This document shows, piece by piece, positions 45,201-56,299 of a stretch of DNA of 64,000 bases. The notes under the pieces were generated by a model. That model did no database searches. It worked only from the letters and a program-made list of their open reading frames with translations, and was not told the origin of the DNA. Source of the stretch: Antilocapra americana (lineage: Eukaryota > Chordata > Mammalia > Artiodactyla > Antilocapridae); the NCBI GenBank assembly GCA_007570785.1, contig ML661900.1:8309039-8373038 (forward strand). The letters are read 5' to 3'. Numbering within the stretch: position 1 is the first letter of the stretch; each line of letters begins with the position of its first letter. The position numbers were made by a program, and so were the translations under genes.

Positions 45201-47567
45201 TTTCCCATGTTGGGAAAGTTCTCAGACATTATTTAACTATACATTCTGTCCTTTTCTTGTTCTCTTTTTCCCATAACATGAATATTGTTTGCTTTCACTG
45301 TGTCATGTAATTTCTGCAGGTTTTCTTTAAGTTTTTTCATTTATTTTTTGTTCCCCTCATTGGGTATTTTCTAGTCTCCTATCCTCCAGATTGCTGATTT
45401 GTTCTTCTCTGTGATTTAGTCTTCTCTACTTTTGAAAGTGTCTCTTGAATTCTTTAGTTCAAATATTGAATTTTTCCACTCAGGGATTTCTGTTGTTTTT
45501 TTAATGATTGCTATTTCCTTGTTAGACTTTTTATTTTGTTCATACATTGTTTCCTAATTTAGTTTAGTTGTTTGTGTATTCTTGTAATTCATTAAACTTC
45601 CTTAAGAGGATTATTCTGTATTCTTTGTCGGACTCTTCATAGATCTTCATTTTTTTCAGCATTGGTTATTGGAGTTTTTTTAGTTTTCTTGGTGGTGTCA
45701 TATTTATCTGATTTTTTTGGTGTGTGGTTCTTGATTCTTTGTTGGCATCTGCACATTTGAGAAATGGGGCTCCTCTTCCAGACTTGATAGGTTTGCCTTG
45801 GCAAAGATCGTCTTTCACTAGTCAGCTCAAGTTGGGTTTCTGGCTGTGTTTCCTGGTAAGGTCCTTGAGCAACTGGGACCTACTCTATGATCTATTCTTT
45901 GGGTGAGGCAACTCTTCAGGCTTTGAGGATGGAGATGAGGGACGTATGTCACTGGTTGAGAACTAGTAGATAGGATCATTGGCCTGGTTCTCTCCCCAAG
46001 AGAGGCTGTGGGATCGGTTCTACAGTTACCTGTGTTCTCCGGGCAAACTTATCATATGGGTGGGACTAGGTACTATATGCAGTAGTAGATGGGACTCTGA
46101 TTTAGATTTCCTGTCCTGGCAGGGCAGTAGGACCGGACCCATAGCCTATACAGCTCATTGTTGGGGGACTCAAATCGGTCCACAGTGTGAACTGAATTCT
46201 CTGGTCAGGTGAGACCATTGTTTTGCTGTGCAGACAGAGAGTCCATAGGCTGTGCTGCATGTTCAGGTGGCACTCTACACAAAGCTAGCCACTGGGTTAT
46301 GCAGCTTCCCATGTTCTCTGGTTAGGTTCCCTAGATGGACAGGCTGAAAATTGTATTCTACAGTGAGGAGGGCTGTGAGTTAAATCCCCTACCCAGGTAC
46401 AGTGAGAGCCCATTCTAAAGCTGGTAATGCTCTTTGTTGTCTTAAGTCAACCTAGGCCCCAAGTTCCCTGACTGAACAAGGTTACTGACTTCACTCTGCT
46501 TACTGTGGCTCTGCCTGTCTTTCAGCTCTAATGTTACTGGGCCGCGCAGCTTTCAGGAGCTGTCTGCAGCCCTTCTGGCCCTCTTGGGCCAGAAGACAAT
46601 GTCCACAGTGGGTGAGGCTATAACTTAGCTCCCTTGCCTGAGTGGGAGGGAAAGCGGCCCCTCTGGGCCCTTCTGCATTTTCTGAATAGGCTCTCTAATT
46701 GAGGGCGGCTGGGCGGTACTCTCAGCCTTGGTATGAATTAATTCCCCTGCCTTTGTGTAGCAGGGTGAGCCTCCACACTGGCACTGGCTTTGTTCTGGGG
46801 ACAATCCCCTCTGTTCACACACCTCTCAGCTGGAGCATCCCTGGGCTGCACTGCTTCTCAGCATTGTCACTAGCCCTTCTGGTCAAAAGGTACTGAAGAT
46901 ACTCTCCATAGTGGGTGGGGCTGTGATTCAGCTCTTTGGCTGGGAATGGGCAAACCAGGCTCTAGGTTCAGCAAAACTCATTGTTTGTGACTCTGAGATG
47001 GGCACACGGCTGAACTGACGAGTCAGGGCATGTCCTCTGACTTTGTTCTGCAGAAGCAAAACCTCTGGTTGGGATTACTACTGTGGCACTACAGGTACAA
47101 ACTCAGTCTGCCAAGATTCATGTGCTGGTTGTGGCAAGCCCCAAGCCCTTCTCTACATATCTGTCATAGTCAGATTCCCAGTAGTTGTGCCCTGCAGATT
47201 CCCCTGCAATCCTTGTGGTGTGGGATCAGAGTAGTGGCTTCTGCGAAGTGATCCACAACACTGGGGGAACTGGTTGTCCCTTGCAGGATCTTTTTTTCCC
47301 ATTGGAGGAACTGAAGACTTAGGGGCCATTTCTCTTCATGGCTCTGCACTGGCCCGGGGAAGGAGCAGTGTAGTTAAGATGTGTCTGCTTCTCTTACCTT
47401 CTGATCTCAATCTCAATCTCTGTGTGGTGAATGTAGGATGACTCAACCGCATTCCTTCCTATGTTCTAGGATTCTCTCAGTGGTATCTTGTTCTTAAATA
47501 CTTGGTTGTTATTGTGAAGGGGAGTGAAGTCAGGAACAACCTATGTTGCCATCTTGGTGACATCATT
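42266..47567 (-). mobile_element. L1 LINE, minus strand, both ends present, internally rearranged
   Basis: The 3' UTR complement starts at about 42,266 ('tattggcgtatagttgattt'). ORF2 C-terminal sequence follows to about 44,235, where the reading jumps from mid-reverse-transcriptase to the ORF1 side, so most of the ORF2 first half is deleted. ORF1-region sequence runs to about 45,660, with an extra 225-bp block at 44,783-45,007. A GC-richer 5' UTR runs to about 47,567, ending in the complement of an L1-like start (GTCACCAAGATGGCAAC). All frames are broken. A full-length ruminant L1 is several kb longer. Confidence 0.88.
44783..45007. repeat. Extra copy of L1 5'-UTR sequence inside the ORF1 region
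   Basis: The block 44,812-44,947 matches 45,890-46,025 of the same L1 in the same orientation (shared pieces 'actcttcaggcttt', 'tgagaac', 'ctggttc'). It is bounded by two copies of a roughly 50-bp direct repeat, 'ttgaatgttatc...ctctcctggaatgg', near 44,733-44,783 and 44,957-45,007. A 12-base A-run follows the left copy. Confidence 0.75.
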
Positions 47568-47715
47568 CTACTTTCTTATTCTTGATTTTAAAGTTAAGTC
47601 TTTTTCAGCTTATTATCTTTCTTTTCATCCCTTATATGTATACGTCACTTTCTGCTTCCTCTGGTTAACCTTCAAATATATAATCTGTCCCTATGTTTCT
47701 AGTCTCAGTCTTTTT

Positions 47716-47844
47716 TTTTTTTTTTTTATTATTGTTTTAGCCATACATTGTTATGATATCACCATGGGTTTACATATGCTTCCCCTCCGGGTCCCCCCTC
47801 CCTCCTCCCTCCCCCCCGGGAAATCTCGCTGCACCAGTCCCGAG
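47716..47844 (-). mobile_element. Short ruminant L1 3' end, minus strand
   Basis: Only about 130 bp of L1 3' UTR is present, starting with its T-run at the left. A 17-bp TSD, ctagtctcagtcttttt, lies at 47,699-47,715 and 47,845-47,861 (the final T's are ambiguous with the tail). Sequence between about 47,755 and 47,840 is nearly identical to the nested L1 at about 50,990-51,085, suggesting a young family. Confidence 0.93.
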
Positions 47845-48088
47845 CTAGTCTCAGTCTTTTTATTGTTTAACACATTTTTTTTCCCTGGAAAAAACATCCT
47901 GCCTTGGCTTCTGGACAGTACTATTAACTTTTCACTTCTTTTCCTGAAATTCTAATCTTAATTCCCAAGAATTTTCATGATGTCTCAAAGCCAAAGTAAA
48001 CTCAATCCAGTAGGGCTGGTCTTTCATCTTCCCAGTCACTCATGAGAGAAACTTCAGTTATCTTTGAGTCTTTCATTGTTCTCACCTT

Positions 48089-48414
48089 TCAGTTCGGTCA
48101 CTCAGTCGTGTCTGACTCTGTGACCCCAGGGACTGCAGCACACCAGGCTTCCCTGTCCATCAGCAACTCCTGGAGCTTACTCAAACTCGTGTCCATCACA
48201 TTGGTGATGCCATCCAACCATCTCATCCTCTGTCATCCCCTTCTGCTCCTGCCTTCAATCTTTCCCAGCATCAGGGTCTTTCCCAGTGAGTCAGTTCTTT
48301 GCATTAGGTGGCCAAAGTACTGGAGTTTCCGCTTTAGGATCAGTCCTTCCAATGAATATTCAGGACTGATTTCCTTTAGGATGGACTGGTTGGATCTCCT
48401 TTCAGTCCAAGGTC
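48089..48414 (-). mobile_element. BovB LINE 3' fragment, minus strand
   Basis: Complement of the last ~325 bp of BovB. An 8-bp TSD, ctcacctt, is at 48,081-48,088 and 48,415-48,422, so this is an independent 5'-truncated insertion. Confidence 0.93.
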
Positions 48415-48422
48415 CTCACCTT

Positions 48423-49122
48423 ACCACTGATAAATTACTAAGTTATATTAGTTCTTCCTGAAGAATGGTGCTTAATCAGTTTGTCATTTAATTTTATTGT
48501 TCCTCATATACTGCAGGCAGTGATAGCATTTCGCACTTAGAATGTTCCAGTAGCTTTCCAATTGGTATATCTGTCTTTGGCTTTTTAACATAGTATTCTA
48601 CCTTTTTTGCTCACTCCAGAGTTAGCTTCTTAAAATGCAGATCATATGTAGAGTGCATATAACTTTTGAAATAAAAACATAGATAATTGTCTGTTTCCTA
48701 TAGAATACAGTCAGATTTCCTAAAATGGCATTCAAAGGATGCTATAACTGATTTCAGTGTGCTTGTTCAGATCGCCTCCCAAAGCATTCTTGCATTAAGT
48801 GTAACTTTTAGCCATTTTTCAAACTGTATCATATACTTTTGTGCCCTCATAGTTTTGGTCTTGATGAACTTGGAATACTTTTTCCCTATCATCGAAAAGC
48901 CATTAATTGTCAAAGGGTTGGATAGGTTTATTCCACCCTGCATTAGGTTTATTCCACCCTGCATTGTGATTGGTTCTTTGTATCTACGTTTATTTTTTAA
49001 CACTTTTAATTTTATTCCCAGTTGTATCCTTCACTTCATCCCTTACCACATACCTAACACACAAATTCTTTTGCTCTTTTTTGTTAGTACATAGTGTTCA
49101 TTAAAAAAATTCCATAATCATA
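48423..49122. other. Unrecognised DNA with a 21-bp exact duplication
   Basis: No repeat family recognised. A plus-strand frame of 135 codons (48,687-49,094) is open but hydrophobic and low-complexity, with no known match. The 21-bp tandem pair at 48,923-48,964 lies inside it. Confidence 0.35.
48923..48964 (+). repeat. Exact 21-bp tandem duplication
   Basis: Two identical adjacent units beginning taggtttattccaccctgca. The lack of any mismatch suggests a recent slippage event. The period preserves frame on both strands (MQGGINL twice on the minus strand). Confidence 0.97.
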
Positions 49123-49129
49123 CTATGGA

Positions 49130-49336
49130 CTCACTGTAAAGGTCCTAACACTGGGAAAGATAGAAAGCAGGAAGAGAAGGGGCGACAGAGGACAAGATGG
49201 TTGGATGGCACCATTGACTCAACGGACATGAATTTGAGCAAACTCCGGGAGATGGTGAAGGACAGGGAAGCCTAGTGTGCTGCAGTCCATGGGGATGCAA
49301 AGAGTCAGACATGACTAAGTGACGGACCAACAACAG
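49130..49336 (+). mobile_element. BovB LINE 3' fragment, plus strand
   Basis: The last ~207 bp of BovB ('actgggaaagatagaaagca' to 'catgactaagtgacgg'). A 7-bp TSD, ctatgga, is at 49,123-49,129 and 49,337-49,343. Confidence 0.92.
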
Positions 49337-49343
49337 CTATGGA

Positions 49344-49869
49344 GTTATGAGACCTCATAGATTCATGAAAGTTCGTTTGGCACTTTAATGTTTCACTTTT
49401 TTCAAACAGGAATTATCTTATATAGAACAAGTATAGCATGGCAAAAAAGCAGAGTTAGTCATTAAAAAAGGCTCTGTTCATCAGCTCCCTTTTCAAGAGC
49501 TGATAAGTGCTTGATGTGCACATATAAACTGGCTCCCACTGCTCAAGACTCATCACTCTGATCCTTCATCAAGATTTGTTTTTCAGAACGCGCAGCCTGC
49601 AGCTGATAATTCTTAATGAACGTAACTACTTGAATCACTAAACCTTAGCAAATAGTGGCCAGTGCTGCTTGTGTTTTGCTAGTGAATAGTAAAAGTGGTG
49701 GGAGTAGGTTGTTTGGAAAGGCCGTGGGAAGATCGTTAACAGAATATTTACCAAATGTCAGGAAAAATTTTGTAAACATAGAGCTGAAAGTGAATGAAAC
49801 TCAAACATCTTTGTAAATCCAGCACAACTATTATTGATAAAAAAATAGATGTATCATCTCAAGATATGT
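49344..49869. other. Unrecognised, single-copy-looking DNA
   Basis: No repeat recognised. Composition is balanced around 49,490-49,700, with one isolated CpG pair (aacgcgcagc near 49,588). Confidence 0.4.
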
Positions 49870-49878
49870 TTATCTATT

Positions 49879-50102
49879 GCCTATCATTTATTTATCATTT
49901 CAGTCATGTCCAGTTCTTTGTGACCCCATGAACTATAGCCTGCCAAGCTCCTCTGTCCATGGCAAGAATACTGGAGAATTCTTTTGAATTGCCAGGCCCT
50001 CCTCCAGGGGATCATCGCAACCCAGGGATCGAACTGGCGTCTCTTAAGTCTCCTGCATTGGCAGGCGAGTTCTTCACCCCTAGAGCCACCTAGGAAGCCC
50101 TA
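49879..50102 (-). mobile_element. Bov-tA SINE, minus strand, at the mariner boundary
   Basis: Complement of a Bov-tA with a small internal rearrangement near 49,960-50,000, ending in 'gagccacctaggaagcccta'. Possible 9-bp TSDs, ttatctatt, are at 49,870-49,878 and 50,103-50,111. The right copy includes the first two bases of the mariner, so the SINE landed on the mariner edge afterwards. Confidence 0.88.
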
Positions 50103-50237
50103 TTATCTATTAGGTTGGTGGAAAAGTAATTGTGGTTTTGGACTGTGAATTTTAAATCATTATCATTAAGCTCAAAGACAATATCGTTATTCAAAATAAC
50201 CATTACAATTAACACATTTTTTCAATGAGAAATAAGG

Positions 50238-52090
50238 TTACTTATTCCTGTAACATAAAAGTACATGTTCTGGGATTTGACAAACTCTTGGAAAGCATTT
50301 TCTGCCTACTGCTGGTTGGGAGGCATTTTCCCTGGAAGAAGTTGTCAAAATGCTTGAAGGGGCATGATAGTGGGTTGGTGAGAGGTCAGGTGAATATGGC
50401 AGATGAGGCAAAACTTCATATCCCAATTCATTCAGCTTTTGAAGTGCTGGTTGTGTGCGACATGCAGTTGGGTGTTGTGCCGAAGAACTGGGCCCATTCT
50501 GTTGACCAGTGCTGGCTGCGGGTGTTGAGGTTTCAGTGCATCTCATCAATTTGCTGAGCATACTTCTCAGATGGAATGGTTTTGCCGGGATTCAGAGAGC
50601 TGCAGTGGGTCAGATGGGCAGCAGACCACCAGACAGTGACCAGGACCTTTTTTCGTTTGGTGCAAGTTTGGCTTTGGGAAGTGCCTTGGAGCTTCTTCTT
50701 GGTCCACCCACTGAGCTGGTGGCTGCTGGTTTTGTGTGCAGCCCACTTTTTGTCGTACGTCACAGTCCAATTGAGAAATAGTTCTTTGTTGTGTAGAATC
50801 AGAGAAGGTGACACATCAAAGCAACAATTGTTTTGATTTGCTGTCAGCTCATGAGGCGCTCATCTAATTGACCTTTTTCAACTTTGCAGTTTGCTTCAAA
50901 TGCTGAACGACCACAGAATGGTCGATGTTGAGTTCCTCACAACTTCTTTTTTTTTTCCCTCCCTTTTATTCTTTTTGTCATACAATGCCATGATATCACC
51001 ATGGGTTTACATATGCTCCCCCTCCAGAAACCCCTCCCTCCCCCCTCCCTCCTCCCTCCCCCCCGGGAAATCTCGCTGCACCAGCCCCAAGCATCAATCC
51101 TGGGCTGGCGATTGATTAGACATATGATAATTAACATGTTTCAATGCCATTCTCCCATATCATCCCACCCTTTCCCTCCTTCACAGAGTCCACGAGTCTA
51201 TTCTATACATCTGCGTTCCTTTTGCTGTCTCGCATGTTGGGTTCTCGTTACTGTCTTTCTAAATTCCATATATATGTGTTAATATACTGCATTGTTGTTT
51301 TTGCTTCTGGCTTACTTCACTCTGGATAATGGGCTCCAGTTCGGTCCATCTGAGTAGAATTGATTCAAATGAATTTTTTTTTAATGCTGAGTAATATTCC
51401 ATTGTGTATATGTACCACAGCTTTCTTATCCATTCATCCTCTTTAACAAATGGTGCTGGGAAAACTGGACAGCCACTTGTAAAAGAATGAAACTAGAACA
51501 CTTTCTAACACCATGCACAAAGATAAACTCAAAATGGATCAAAGATCTAAGCATAAGACCAGAAACTATAAAACTCCTAGAGGATAACATAGGCAAAACA
51601 CTCTCTGCCATAACCCAAAGCGGGATACTCCATGACCCACCTCCCAGAATACTGGAAATAAAAACACGAATAAACAAATGGGACCTAATTAAAATTAAAA
51701 GCTGCTGCACAACAAAGGAAACTATAAGCAAGGTGAAAAGACAGCCTTCAGAATGGGAGAAAATAATAGCCTCACAACTTCTTGTGTAGTTTAAGAGGAT
51801 TAACTTTGATGATCTTCTCAACGGGTCATTCCATGTCACCTTACGGTAGCTGGCCACTGCACTCCTCATCTTCAAGGTGTTCGTCTCCTATGCAAACTTG
51901 AACCACCGCTTCACCGTACATTAGCACCTCACAAATGCATTGTCGATGTTGTGAGTAGTTTCTGCTGTATTATGACCCATTTGGAACTCACATAAGAAAA
52001 TCACTCGAATTTGCTTTCTGTCTAACATCACTTCCATAGTCTAAAATAAATATAAAATAAACAGCAAAAAATAAGTCTTTAGCAAAAAAA
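50238..52090 (-). pseudogene. Mariner transposase pseudogene
   Basis: The C-terminal part is clear on the minus strand. Frame 50,238-50,561 reads LQKLNELGYEVLPHLPYSPD with LSPTHYH after it. Frame 50,533-50,814 reads VTYDKKW, a decayed QWLD-type block, KVLVTVWWSAA and KYAQQIDEMH. The frames must shift to join. In the PT-x-YH box the third catalytic aspartate of the D,D34D triad is replaced by histidine, and the HDNARPH box is lost to a frameshift. The N-terminal DNA-binding half lies right of the L1 insertion (about 51,784-52,030) and is visible only as fragments. The protein was a DNA transposase acting in the nucleus; this copy is inactive. Confidence 0.88.
50949..51769 (-). mobile_element. 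Young ruminant L1 3' end with 5' inversion, nested in mariner
   Basis: From the T-run at 50,949 to about 51,439 the sequence is the complement of an L1 3' UTR and ORF2 end. From about 51,440 to 51,769 it is L1 ORF2 in the opposite (plus) orientation, coding for the ORF2 C-terminal region (KWIKDLSIRPETIKLLEDNI, then TRINKWDLIKIKSCC). A perfect 14-bp TSD, cctcacaacttctt, lies at 50,935-50,948 and 51,770-51,783. This is the signature of a twin-primed, 5'-inverted L1 insertion. The 100-codon frame at 51,487-51,789 is the inverted ORF2 piece running into mariner. Confidence 0.95.
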
Positions 52091-52205
52091 GTAAAGTGAG
52101 AAGTATGCATTAAAATGATGTATAGCATAACCACATTTATTAAGAATGTTTTCCAATATCAAACACCAAATTTCACCAACCACAATTATATTTGCACCAC
52201 CCTAA

Positions 52206-53509
52206 TTAAATAATTTGAAATTTATAGTTTTCAAAAATTTTATTAAAACAATCAATAGAAAAGTTTGAAAATATAGATCAATGAAAAATGAAAGCTGTTT
52301 TTAACCATAAGAAAGTAACACTATATATCTGCACGTATGCATTTTTAAACAAAAATGGAAACTTACACTGAATTTACTTTTTGTAAATTATTTTATATGT
52401 AACAGTTAAACATCTTACAATCATGAAATGTAATGTTATTTTAACCATTGTATATTATCTAATTACTATATTCTAGATTATTTAGTGAGTCCACAAATGC
52501 TCAGTATCGAGAATTTCTCCCAAGTAAATTGTCTTGTAAAAATTTTGGCCAAGAATTTAATAGAGTCTTTTTGGGAGGACAAGAGCAATAGGGAGAAGAA
52601 AAGAATTTAAGAGGGCACACTAAACCACATATCCTCCCAGGGTATATTTCTAGCTTCAGTATTCCTGACTCATACACTGAAAAAAGAAAAAAATATAATA
52701 TAAATATATTCAGCTTGAACATTCGACTGATTTAAAGTCCTTTGATGACTCAAAGCACAGTTCCAGACATCAGAAATGAAATCTCAATCTGTGCCAGTTA
52801 AATGTTAAATAACTGTATTTCATTATTAATACCAATAATATTTTATTCATTACACATACCAAAGAGATCAGAGTTCATTCATTCTTTCATTCATTAAACA
52901 CAGCTATGACAGCCTTGCTGTGTCCCTAGAATGAGAGGAAAAGAGAAAAATGAATATCATCATTTTTAGTGTGTGAAGTAGGAAATGGAGGCAATTTGGG
53001 TGGTCAAATCCAAGTAACTTATAGTTTTCTTTCAGTGCCCAGCTGATTAGAATTCTTTTAGCTGGGCCTGCTGCTCTAATCAGGGCTCTTCTGCTTCCTG
53101 TGTTCCAAATTGCCTTGTATGTCCACCCTTCATACCTTTGGTCTTGTTCTTTCTTTTCAGAAAAGAAAACTGCATTTTAGCCATGAAGACTCAACTGTTT
53201 CTTAAATTATCCTTTGGTCCCTTTCAAAGAGTTTTCTAAACTGCATTCCAAAATTTGCTGTTTACAACTAATTGATATTTTTGTAGTGGAAATAGAGCAA
53301 CTTCCATGCTTTTAAAATGTCTAAACACCCTTGGAAATTCATATTTAAATAATTTTGAGTGGTTTCATTATATTAGGACTTAAATTCATTTAGGTGACAG
53401 TAACATGAAGAATCCTCAGGCCTCCTGTTTTACATATTCCTGGAACTTTATACTACTTATTTGCAGAATTATCCTAGTTATAATTTAAATAATTGTTTGT
53501 TTAATTCAT
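52206..53509. other. Unrecognised AT-rich DNA
   Basis: No repeat family recognised. Frames are short. It looks single-copy. Confidence 0.4.
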
Positions 53510-53640
53510 GTATCCCCCATAGGTGTAAGCTCCTTGAAGGCAGGTACCATGTTCATGTTCATTTCTGAGTTCTAGAATGTAACATAGTTTGTGGTACAAA
53601 GTAGGAACTACAAAATACAGGTTGAATGAATAAATAACTG
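53510..53640 (+). repeat. L2 3'-end fragment
   Basis: 'gtaagctccttgaaggcagg' followed by 'tggtacaaagtaggaactac' and 'gttgaatgaataaataactg' is the typical L2 3' terminus in consensus order. Confidence 0.65.
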
Positions 53641-56299
53641 AATGGATAGTCAAGGACAGGATAGAATATATAGTACTTCCCAGGTGCATCTGACCAAGGA
53701 ATTATACTAATATGTAACTGTATATTAATACGTAATTACAAATTAATATGTATTAATATTTCACCAAATTGATGTATGTCTTTTATGTATATACACCTAT
53801 TTTTTTTAACTTAAAATTGTGAATAAGGCTCACAACAGGTTAAACTTTGAGAATAATTGTTTAGCCAACACAGTCACATAATTTACAAACATCCTCTTCA
53901 CATCTATCTTGTCCAGAAAGACATCAACAAAACACTCCATTAAATGCCTCATTGTCATGCAGATTCACCATGTCTGTATAATTTAATTAGTTTGGTATAA
54001 TTTATTCTTAGTGAACTCACAGTGGCTCTTGGTGATTGCCACTTCTCTTCTAGGTGTTCATGAGCCATCTGTCTAATTATATGTCTTGGAATTTTGCTGA
54101 CAACTGATGGAATGTTTCATGATGTATAATTTCAATACATGTCTTACATAGAAATCATAAAAACATTGTCCTTTATGTAATTTTCTCCCATTGTTCCCAG
54201 GCATCATGTTCATACAGATACTAGTTTCAGGGGTGATGTAATCATATCCAGAATAAGGGTGGTCCTAAAGTGCCCGAGACCAGGGCTACCCTTTGTGAAC
54301 CACATATTAGCCCATTTGAGGAGAACCAAGTAGAGTCTTCTATCTGTTCATGTTATCTGTTTTTTATTCACATGACCTTTTCCCTTTCCTTTCCTTTTCT
54401 CTTTTCTTACTCCTCTTTTTTTGGGCAGAGATTGTTTCTATGTTTCTTGTTCACAACTAGATATCAGCTACTACTACTATCTCTCAAGCTTATATCCTCT
54501 CCATTTCAGAAAGTATTCTATTTTAAGCTGAAATCTCTTACCTCATATTCTGTGTGGAAAGGGTTATTTTTTTGGTTAAGGGTTCCATGTCTGAATTAAT
54601 CACATTTTTTTTTTCAGGAGGTGGAGTTATGTTGCGTGAACGTGACTACCTGTTAATCATGTGGATAGTTGGAATTAGAGTTTCCCCAGCTAGAGGGGAT
54701 ATATAAACAATTTCATAGTATCCATTAAACATGGTGGATCATTTGGGTATCCAAAGATGAGAAACTGGGGACAGACTGAACAGATGAAGCCTGGATTTGG
54801 AAAGATAGTAACTGAGGCTACTTCCTGTCATTCCTGACTTTCATCTAAACATTTCTCTGTTTGCAAGTCCTGTGGTTTTGGTGTTCTCAGAATATTTGCA
54901 TGTTTTGGCTACCCATGGCCTTTGCTTCTCTGTGACACCAGAGTGCAAATGGCTTGGATGACCCAAAATGCTGACCCTAGCCTGACTTAAAGAGACTCTT
55001 CAGTTTCACTACTTACTTTATCTGAGTATTTCTATTTCTGAATCTCTTAGCATATTTTCTTACATAGAGAGGATCTGCTTAGTTACTACTTGTCAGTGGG
55101 TTGGCAGGAGGTTATTTTTTTTGTTGGTTAAATTTGTTAAATGCCCACTGCTGAGAAAGGGATAAAGGCAGGGCAAACATATCAACAGATGTTTTTGCTT
55201 GTATAGGATATAATTATCCTATTTATGGATGTTTAAATTTATTTTAAAATGTTTATTTTTATTTTTATTAAATAAGAGTAATAAGATGTTTATTACTCTT
55301 AGTTTAGTAATAGCCATCTAGTGTCTTCTATTTGCATTTGGTTTACCCTTACTAGTATAAAGATGTATTTTCATCATAGAGATTGTGAGCACCCATGTTT
55401 TACTATTTTGGATTAAAATGAAATGATCAGCATCAGATATTGAAATTAATGGTCTCTTTAAAAAATACTCTGTAGCATAGATGGTGTCTTTTTATTATCT
55501 TTAGGTATATTAATAATTCTTTACTGAAGTTTTTATTTCTAGACTCCCCTTAATCTCCTCCAGCCTCAGTTTCCTGTTCAATAAAATAGTTAACAGATAC
55601 ACTTCTTTGTGAAAAACTTAGCATCTTGTTTCCACATGAAAGCTGTTCAAAATATAACCTTTTCCTTTTCCTTCTGTTACAGTATATGAAGGAAAATATA
55701 GCTATGCTAGTTTCCTTTATATAGAGCTTTCCTTTTTGTGTCTACTATGTTGTAGCCATTTATAATTTTCTTATCAGAATTTATTTTTCAAGGGCTCTGA
55801 TGGTTTTAAAAGAATGCAGTCATGGATTCATTCAGATCTCCTCTCTAAAATTTTTGAAATTGGGTTTTTTTAAGTCCAGGGAACCTGTCAGACTGTGCTC
55901 AGTGTTTTCTTTCTTGGCTCTTTCAAGTACTAAGATGACAAGTTGACTTTCTCCCAAGGTTCCTGTCAGTTGAATTTCATGAAGCAGTTCTTTCTTTTTG
56001 GTCAAAATTAAGTCCAGAGAAATAGTCCCTCATTGCTTCATCAAATAGCTAAGAGAAGAAATTTTCAGCAAAATGAGACTTCTAACAGATGTCTAGTTCA
56101 TTGACATCTCAGCTATAACCTGCCTAACCTAGTTCATTCTCACATCAGAATTAGTTATGCCCCTTAACTCCTATAATTCTCAGTGTGGTATAGTGCACTG
56201 TTTCTCAAGCTGGCCTAACTATGCAATTTCATGGTTCATAAGTATTCTATAGAAATTTAAAATTTTGTGTTTTATTTACTTTTTTAGTGCTTTTTTTCT
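53641..56299. other. Unrecognised DNA
   Basis: About 2.7 kb without a repeat I can name. An AT-rich tract with 'attaatatg' repeats lies at about 53,703-53,762. A 109-codon plus-strand frame (54,270-54,599) is pyrimidine-rich and hydrophobic with no known match. The region could be single-copy intronic DNA. Confidence 0.4.

Larger units (their letters stand above)
50110..52205 (-). mobile_element. Hsmar1-like mariner transposon, minus strand, split by an L1
   Basis: The left terminus is ttaggttggtggaaaagtaa. The right terminus on the other strand is ttagggtggtgcaaatataa, giving about 30-bp inverted repeats of the Hsmar1 type. TA precedes the left end; the right flank reads TT, probably a mutated TA. 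Removing the nested L1 (50,949-51,769) and one TSD copy leaves about 1.26 kb, the normal size of a mariner. The transposase cuts and pastes the element at TA sites; in this copy the gene is broken (see the pseudogene entry). Confidence 0.93.

Noticed and set aside
46625..47251. GC-rich frames suggesting a promoter or exons
   Set aside because: The GC-rich composition belongs to the L1 5' UTR that ends near 47,567.
50238..50814. Possible host gene derived from a mariner transposase (SETMAR-like)
   Set aside because: No fused domain lies beside it. The frame is broken by shifts and an L1, and a catalytic residue is lost, so it is an ordinary dead transposon.
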